Assembly: GCF_000350225.1 (NCBI RefSeq)
Contig: NW_005178980.1
Coordinates: 62,498-126,497 of the forward strand
Source: Chondrus crispus
Lineage: Eukaryota; Rhodophyta; Florideophyceae; Gigartinales; Gigartinaceae
Reading direction: 5' to 3'
DNA length: 64,000 bases
In this document: piece after piece, positions 58,500 to 64,000 of the stretch
Position numbering within the stretch: the first letter of the stretch is position 1
How the letters are laid out: every line of letters starts with the position of its first letter
Program-made: the position numbers and the translations under genes
Notes under the pieces: generated by a model
What the model was told of the DNA's origin: nothing
The model's input: only the letters and a program-made list of their open reading frames with translations
Database searches by the model: none

Positions 58500-59340
58500 C
58501 TCCTACGGCTGCCGCCTTGGCGACTAATACTTCGTCGCCGACCTTGACAGACGATTGGGGCTTTCCGTTACCGGGGCTCTGGCCTCCCGTCCGGTGTTTC
58601 TCATTGTTTGCAATGCTGTGGCGTACAGGAGTTCCATGCCACGGTGGGGCACCTCCGAGACTCCGAAGAGCGTCTCTTTGTTTCCTGGCCCCATCCTTGG
58701 TATTACTTCGTAAAGTAGCTCGAACGGAGGTAGTCCCAACGCCATCTTTCTGCGACGATACCTGTAGAAAACCCCGCGTAAGGCGCCACCCAAATTAACA
58801 CTGGAAGGCGCTGAACCTAGGAGCACCTTACGCATCCCCTTCTTTAGCGAGCCGACCATGCGCTCCGACCTTCAGTTCGACATAGGCGGGTACGCGAACA
58901 CGGTCTCCCAGGTAATCCCGTTTCGGGCCACGAAGGCATATACGACTGACGCTGTGAAACACGTAGCTTTTTCCGAAACGACGACTGGCGGCAGCCCAAA
59001 ATAATGGATTATCTCCTCTTTCGCGAACTTGAACACTTCCTCTGCTGTCGAGGTGGCGGTGGTCTTTGCAATTGGCGAACAAGTCAGGTACACGACAGCA
59101 ACAAGTATGTACTTCTTTGCAGTGGTGGCCCGGGGCAAAGTTCCGGCGAAATCCACATAGTACTTATCAAACAAAGAAGTCATAGGAAAGCGAAGAGTGC
59201 TCTTGTACTTTGGGATCAGACTGGCTTTCTGACAGCAGTCACAACCGCGAACAGAGCCGTTGACATTCGGATGGACGGTTCGACACCAATATCGGTTCGA
59301 GACGAACCTCTTCGTCGTTTACAGGTCCCAATGGATTATT
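58500..59340 (-). mobile_element. Ty3/gypsy integrase fragment
   Basis: Minus strand. Core: KYYVDFAGTLPRATTAKKYI (about 59160), IAKTTATSTAEEVFKFAKEE, IIHYFGLPPVVVSEKATCFT (the usual V-S-D is altered here), then ARNGITWETVFAYPPMSN, and after a break KKGMRKVLLGSAPS. The order and motifs are those of a Ty3/gypsy rve integrase. No other parts adjoin. A few breaks; fossil. Confidence 0.8.
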
Positions 59341-59344
59341 TCGT

Positions 59345-59945
59345 CATGAAAGTGTGGGAGAATAGAATTTGACGGTGACGTTTTACTGTAGTAATTAAAT
59401 GCATATTAACAAAATTATTAAAATGCACGAAACGGTAGCATTTAATAATTTCAAATGTCAAAAAAGAGCGCATCCTCTCCTACATGGATTTTGCGATAGT
59501 GCAAAGCATAAAATGTAGAGAGAATCAAGGAGGACGGGAGTTGTATAAACAGACGGAGTCGAGGCAGACTACCTGCCAAGATAAGCAAGAACGAAAGCAA
59601 AGGCCACAACAAAAATGCGCAATTCCTTCGTTTGCCCGATCCTGGCGGTTCACCCTTTACTGTTCCCCCTTTTCTTTAATTTTTGCCACAGTGTAGACTT
59701 AACGCTGAGTAGTTTTGTTTGCAGAAGAAAAAACTCAACTTTTCTTGGAATTCATCAACGCTTTGGAATCACTACGAGAGTGGTCTCCCTACCTCTTCTT
59801 TGATATTAACACAGTACTTTTTATCACTAGGGGGGTATAGCCATCATCATTTTAAGGATAACTCTCACTGAATAATTAAAAGAGTAAGTTCTTTTTTTGC
59901 TATCTCTCAAATAGGAATCTAGTCGTGTAACTAATTTCTATCTTT
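59345..59945. other. No recognised gene
   Basis: AT-rich; inverted pieces of GCATTTAATAATTT/TAATTAAATGC around 59390-59450. Possibly LTR or leader of the copia remnant that follows. Confidence 0.3.
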
Positions 59946-62231
59946 GTGGTATTCAATTCACACACGATCAAGAACTCCGGGGCACCGCACGCCCGTAAAG
60001 AAGAAGTAAAATACCCCACCCTCGTCGAACGGTCTCTAACTCGCACGCCTGAGGTTAGTTGGGATACCGACGAAGAGGGCTCCATTTCAGTATTGCACCT
60101 CGTCGAGCTAGATGCTACCCCGGCGGATCAATTCCGGCCGGACGACAACATTTTTGAAGAAGAACCAGAAATTAACGCCTCTTGAAAAGATAGCAAGCGT
60201 AGGTGATCAGTCTGCTCCATCAAGCGTCACAAAGGAACTTAAATCGTATACACCACCATCTTCAGTTCACCATGATATTCTATAAGTTATTACGCTGTAC
60301 ATTACTCGCGAAAGATCTGATAGTAATTTGGACGCAGAACTGTTAGATAATATACGTGAAGACCTTCCTGTTGAAATTCTCTACTCTTTCGAAGTCTTGA
60401 AGGGCACCAAGTTCGTTTTCACAGTCATCTGCGACTTTTTACTTGTAGAAGGTGTAGAGTATAACATACGTCCTGCAACTGACCGCATTTCGTGGGGATT
60501 AGTAAAAATGTTGTACTCAGAGAAGAACGACATCGATTTTGCTTATGAAAGCCTTGTTCAACACAAGGATAGTAGCCGATAATGTATGCCCATTAACAAG
60601 GAAAATGAACGTCTTGCCAGTCAACTAGGACAGATTTATTTCTCTGGAAAACGCGAATCCGAAGCAAAAGCCGCACATAACATGGCTTTGCGATTCAAGA
60701 ATCAAGACAAATTCACTGGAAAGCTGGGTGAAGACCTCACGGAACACATCAACAACTACATTGGTGCTGCCCAGGACTACAATCTTGACCAAACCAACAT
60801 ACTTGCTTACAAAGAAAGGAGTAAGGAATCAGATGGACCTGCAACCGTCAAAGGCATCAGGGACAAAATACTAGATGTCAAGAGCAACGACAGGCAGTAC
60901 CATAAAACAATGAACATGCAACAAGTTAAGCCATATGTTTGAGAAAACTCTTAACCTACAGACAGGCTCTCACGGGACAGGTTCCTAACCACAATGCCGA
61001 AGCCGTTCAAGTCCGTAAACAGACCGCGACTGATCAATCCCGGCCACCCTAGATCACAAATGAACTATTTAGAGCTGCAAAGAAAAAGAAGCTGAAACGT
61101 TTGACTGAAAAGGAAACGTGGAAACTTGTATGCAACTCAGAAGTGCCGAGAAACGCAAATATTCTCGGTGGGAGATTTGTACTAGCCATAAAGGATGAAA
61201 GCACTAAAGACGAGGTACGGAAAGCCTGTTTTGTAGTTCCAGGATGCAGGGATAGGCTAAAACGTCTCTCGTACACGATACTGCCACATGTCGTGCACTA
61301 CAGCCACGTGTGGCGGCTGTAGCCAGAGCGACGCGCGGTCGGACGCGTAAGGGGATAACGGGAGACCACCCGGTGAATGACCGGAACCGGGATCCGGGCG
61401 CAGCTTGCGCGGTAGAGAAGTAGAACTAGAGTCAGCGATAAAGAAGAAGAATTAAAGGAAAACAGAGCTAATGGAGCGGACAAAACAGTAGTTATCGTAG
61501 GGCTCGCGCGGGTGGGTCGACGCTCGCGGGGAAGGCGGTTGGGATTCAAAGGGTGTAGATGGCTCGGTCGAGCCAGTACCGAGTCTAGGCTACAACCAAG
61601 AATCCAGAAACCAAGGTAAAAGACCCGAGGCTACGTGCCTCTTTACTTTGATTATCGGGTTGACTATATAGTCCCCGTCGCCGTAATGGCGAAGCTAAAT
61701 TACACTATAAATTAGAATAACTAGAATATACGGGTGTAGCCCCGGGATGTCGCAGAGGGATTACACGTGTCCACCGGTGGGGACCCGGCCGAGGGACATG
61801 GGGAGTCCACGTGTACCTGAGGTACACGTGGTGGCGGTGCAGCGTGATTTTGGCGGGTAGGGACAGCTGTCCCGCTATAGTGTACAGTGCACTACACCAC
61901 ACCAAGGCAACATTCCAGACGAATTTTGATCGGATTGGCAGCAATATGTCGATTTCGACTATTTTCAACAGATTTGACTCAAGCATACCTTCAAAATGCA
62001 GAAAAAGTAATGAGGGATGTATACATCAAACCGACTGGAGAATTTGAACTGAACCAGGGCAAGTTACTGAAATTGCTAAAACCTTTGTACGGTCTTGCCG
62101 ATAGTGGTGATTACTGGGTCCGTACCATCATCAATCATATTAAACAGGACTTGTCTTCTCCATCGTTTGCCTCGTCAATGTACGTGACTCGGTCGTTCCA
62201 TGCGCCATCTCTGGCTGGTGCTGCGGGTTAG
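59946..62231 (+). mobile_element. Ty1/copia remnant, internally deleted, split by an LTR
   Basis: Plus strand. Parts: an acidic ORF (59946-60185); gag-like pieces (60328-60942, with FKNQDKFTGKLGEDLTEHIN); then directly the copia RVT_2 reverse transcriptase (from about 61060, ETWKLVCNSEVPRNANILGG) interrupted by the family 3 LTR (61289-61896) and resuming as DLTQAYLQNAEKVMRDVYIK and LLKLLKPLYGLADSGDYW (to 62231). Protease and integrase are absent. Broken, about six or more breaks. It belongs to a different copia lineage from 29894-33790. Confidence 0.8.
61289..61896 (+). mobile_element. Solo LTR, family 3, copy b, with target duplication
   Basis: 608 bases from TGTCGTGCACT to AGTGCACTACA. CCACA stands on both sides (61284-61288 and 61897-61901), an exact 5-bp target duplication. 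It lies inside the copia reverse transcriptase region, so the host element is older. A perfect palindrome with one-base loop (61807-61831) lies near its 3' part but is not paired with a second one. Confidence 0.92.
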
Positions 62232-63234
62232 ATCGCGGCTCCGGTCCTCTTCAGTGCCCTGTTGAACTTGGCCCAGCAAATCTCATTCCCATGAACAAGC
62301 TTTCCAGAACTCGGGCAACGAGTGTCCCGGTGCGGATTGGAGCGACAAAGGCTAGCTCCATGTCCCGACTCTTTGCAGAAGGAGCACGTTCGAACAGGGT
62401 CACTCTGCTCCGTCGTCTGATTCTTCTTCATCAAAAACGATAGTTCTGCTAGCTGCTCAGAGCAGCTAGCAGAACTATCGAAAGGAAATTGGACGTTCTG
62501 GCAGACTCTGCCAGAACGTCCAATTTCCTTTCGATCTTGTCCGGCGGCTGCCGCCTTTACGGCCTCTGCAGGATACGTAGGGGCGCCGCGCACTGAGACT
62601 GCTTACTATCGCGTGCAGCAAAGAGGGCCTTACGGCCTGTCAGGAAATCCTTAACGGCCTTTTTCAGCCCCTCGTACGTAGTTTGTGACCTATACAAGAC
62701 GAACTACGACATGTCGGTGTACTGCATGGAGGCACTTCGAAGCGGTCTGAATTTAGCTTCGGTGTTGAACGACGTCTTCTCCAAGAGGGGATCCGTCTCG
62801 TTTAACGACGCGAGCAAGTTGTTGCCGTCTAACCAACTCGGGACGGCTAGCTGGATATTTTCTTCCGGCTCGGGGACTGACTCGAAACGGTCAAGTGGGG
62901 CCTTCTGGACGGCCAGGTGGTCGCTGGCCGCCTCGTTGAGCGCGCCATTCTGACTGTACGTCTCATATTAGTAATGCAATGCCTCTCCTTGCAAGTAGCA
63001 CAGAAGTTCTCCGACCTTGCCTTCATCTGACTTCCCGTTTATCTCGACGTTTTCGTAAAAAAACTTGGTCACGTCGGCCTCGTGCTTACCATTAAACACC
63101 AGGGAAGCAGGAACCGCCTGACTGTTGGCGTCGGCCATCCACAACAGTACCATGTTGGTGTCGGTTCTGTCTTCTTTTTTCGTGTTTTTCTTTATGTACC
63201 CCCGGGAGACCACAGCCACGGCTTTTATAATCAC
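62228..63234 (-). mobile_element. Ty3/gypsy gag remnant with zinc knuckle
   Basis: Minus strand. Capsid-like start SLVFNGKHEADVTKFFYENV and VGELLCYLQGEALHY (63140-62970), degraded middle, and a CCHC knuckle TCSFCKESGHGASLC (about 62405-62330). It contains scar copy 7. Broken, about three breaks; fossil. Confidence 0.65.
62438..62535. repeat. Paired palindromes (A A' B' B scar), copy 7
   Basis: First palindrome: 21-base arms (62438-62458, 62460-62480), one-base loop A. Second: 29-base arms (62477-62505, 62507-62535), one-base loop C. All arms perfect. They overlap by ATCG (62477-62480), a 4-base microhomology at the join. Left flank ends TC, right flank starts TC. Confidence 0.96.
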
Positions 63235-63310
63235 CGCCTTTCCATTCTAGATATTTCCGACAATTATTTCCTTAATTCCTTATTACTTACACTGGGGCCC
63301 GGAGACACGT
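63169..63310. repeat. Dispersed 140-bp repeat, copy b
   Basis: Partner of 55487-55626 in the same orientation. Here it separates two minus-strand gypsy fragments (gag to the left, RNase H-integrase to the right), so it is not simply the leader of either in this place. Confidence 0.75.
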
Positions 63311-64000
63311 CCCAAGATGTACTTCCTCATACAATTCTGCGATAGACTGACATGTAAAGTCACATCCGTCAGGTAAGCCAAGCCGCTTGGCTTGTACCAA
63401 GAGACTATGCTCACCGTCCCCAATATCTACCAATTCTTCGATATGTTCATACTGAACCTGTGAGTGTTCGATATGTCGCTTAAGCTTCGAGGAAGGCTTT
63501 TCATTATTCTCGCTCCTGCGGTACAGTGTTAGTCGCGTGGCGTTTACTGGGCTGCCCTTACCGTCCATTAATCTAGTTCCTTCATAGACAAGACCGTTAA
63601 TTGTGCCTGTGATCTTCTTCGGGCCTTTTCGTTTGAAGACCAGTTTTTGACCACTTTCTCGAAAGTGGACAAGTTCAATTCTGATTTCTTGAAGGACGAG
63701 GTCAGAAAAGCCAACAGCTTATGATTTCGTTTTGAGAAATCCAACCGCAGTTCTCTATGATCGCATTGAATAACCAACGCAGCCCAGTATAAATCAGATG
63801 CATGCAATTAATTCAGATTAACTTGTTGTTATCTCTACGATCCAGAGTAATAGATTTCTTGAGTTTTTCTTGAAAAGAGTGGAGGATTTTGACATGCTTA
63901 CGGTCCCAAGGAAACTCAGCTAGCTTGAGATTCTTAATTGAGCGCCTTGTTCGTTTTCCTGATTTTGTAGACGTCCTCGGAACTCTTCCGTAGAGCGGCC
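63287..64000 (-). mobile_element. Ty3/gypsy RNase H to integrase fragment
   Basis: Minus strand, running off the window edge. HASDLYWAALVIQCDHREL and HKLLAFLTSSFKKSELNLST are the start of a gypsy RNase H; the following part (LTLYRRSENNEKPSSKLKRH to CDFTCQSIAELYEEVHLGTC) fits the RNase H-integrase linker. Sequence right of 63830 looks like the end of the reverse transcriptase. Broken, a few breaks. Confidence 0.65.

Noticed and set aside
61807-61831. Single palindrome with 12-base arms and one-base loop in LTR family 3
   Set aside because: No second palindrome adjoins it, and LTRs here are rich in ACACGTG dyads, so it is not counted as a scar.
8917-62535. Scars explained as sequencing or assembly foldback artefacts
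   Set aside because: Foldback chimeras would give long inverted copies of a read, not two short opposed palindromes with exactly two shared flank bases at every site. One scar also has aged, mismatched arms. Raw reads are still needed to close this.

Overview
This is a eukaryotic, transposon-dominated window with no confidently recognised host gene. The element mix (pogo-like, PIF/Harbinger, MULE, hAT, Helitron, Ty1/copia, Ty3/gypsy chromovirus-like), the absence of bacterial-style operons, and very frequent TACTGTA/TACAGTA words fit an algal or other protist genome. A florideophyte red alga is my best guess, but this is inference and an oomycete-like or other algal source is not excluded.

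Layout. 1-5.0 kb: two TA-flanked terminal-inverted-repeat elements (1572-2547 and 3501-4749), one carrying a broken helix-turn-helix ORF, the other carrying repeated palindromes near both ends. 5.3-6.6 kb: a DDE_Tnp_4 (PIF/Harbinger) transposase pseudogene. 6.9-13.2 kb: three pogo-like transposase remnants (two on the minus strand, one on plus) and an LTR scrap. 13.3-15.0 kb: an LTR (family 1) followed by a gag-like remnant. 15.46-20.5 kb: a nearly whole Helitron, one stop codon short of a single 1,651-codon Rep-helicase ORF. 21.4-21.75 kb: a GC-rich repeat cluster. 22.2-24.8 kb: a MULE. 26.7-27.7 kb: a second Harbinger transposase. 28.6-33.8 kb: a solo LTR (family 2), a hAT fragment and a Ty1/copia remnant, packed end to end. 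33.8-48.7 kb: an AT-richer stretch of mostly unrecognisable sequence with one solo LTR (family 3), a tandem repeat array, an orphan ORF and a gag remnant. 48.8-53.5 kb: a Ty3/gypsy chromodomain element split by a family 1 LTR. 54.3-55.5 kb: a family 2 LTR split by a 545-bp TA-flanked MITE. 56-64 kb: gypsy and copia fragments, one split by a family 3 LTR with a 5-bp target duplication.

The most unusual signal is not a gene. At seven sites (8917-9026, 10445-10512, 15007-15053, 22823-22893, 31298-31367, 42386-42431, 62438-62535) two near-perfect palindromes lie side by side, in the form A A' B' B: each flank is copied inverted against itself, and the two inverted copies meet in the middle. At all seven the last two bases of flank A equal the first two bases of flank B. 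Hairpin tips have either no loop at both palindromes (four sites) or a one-base loop at both (three sites). In three DNA-transposon genes, ignoring the inserted A'B' leaves a continuous in-frame protein. The pattern looks like repair of double-strand breaks with a 2-base stagger whose two ends were hairpin-capped, opened off-centre and joined. I know of no description of such scars as a recurrent genome feature, so this is the candidate new phenomenon here.
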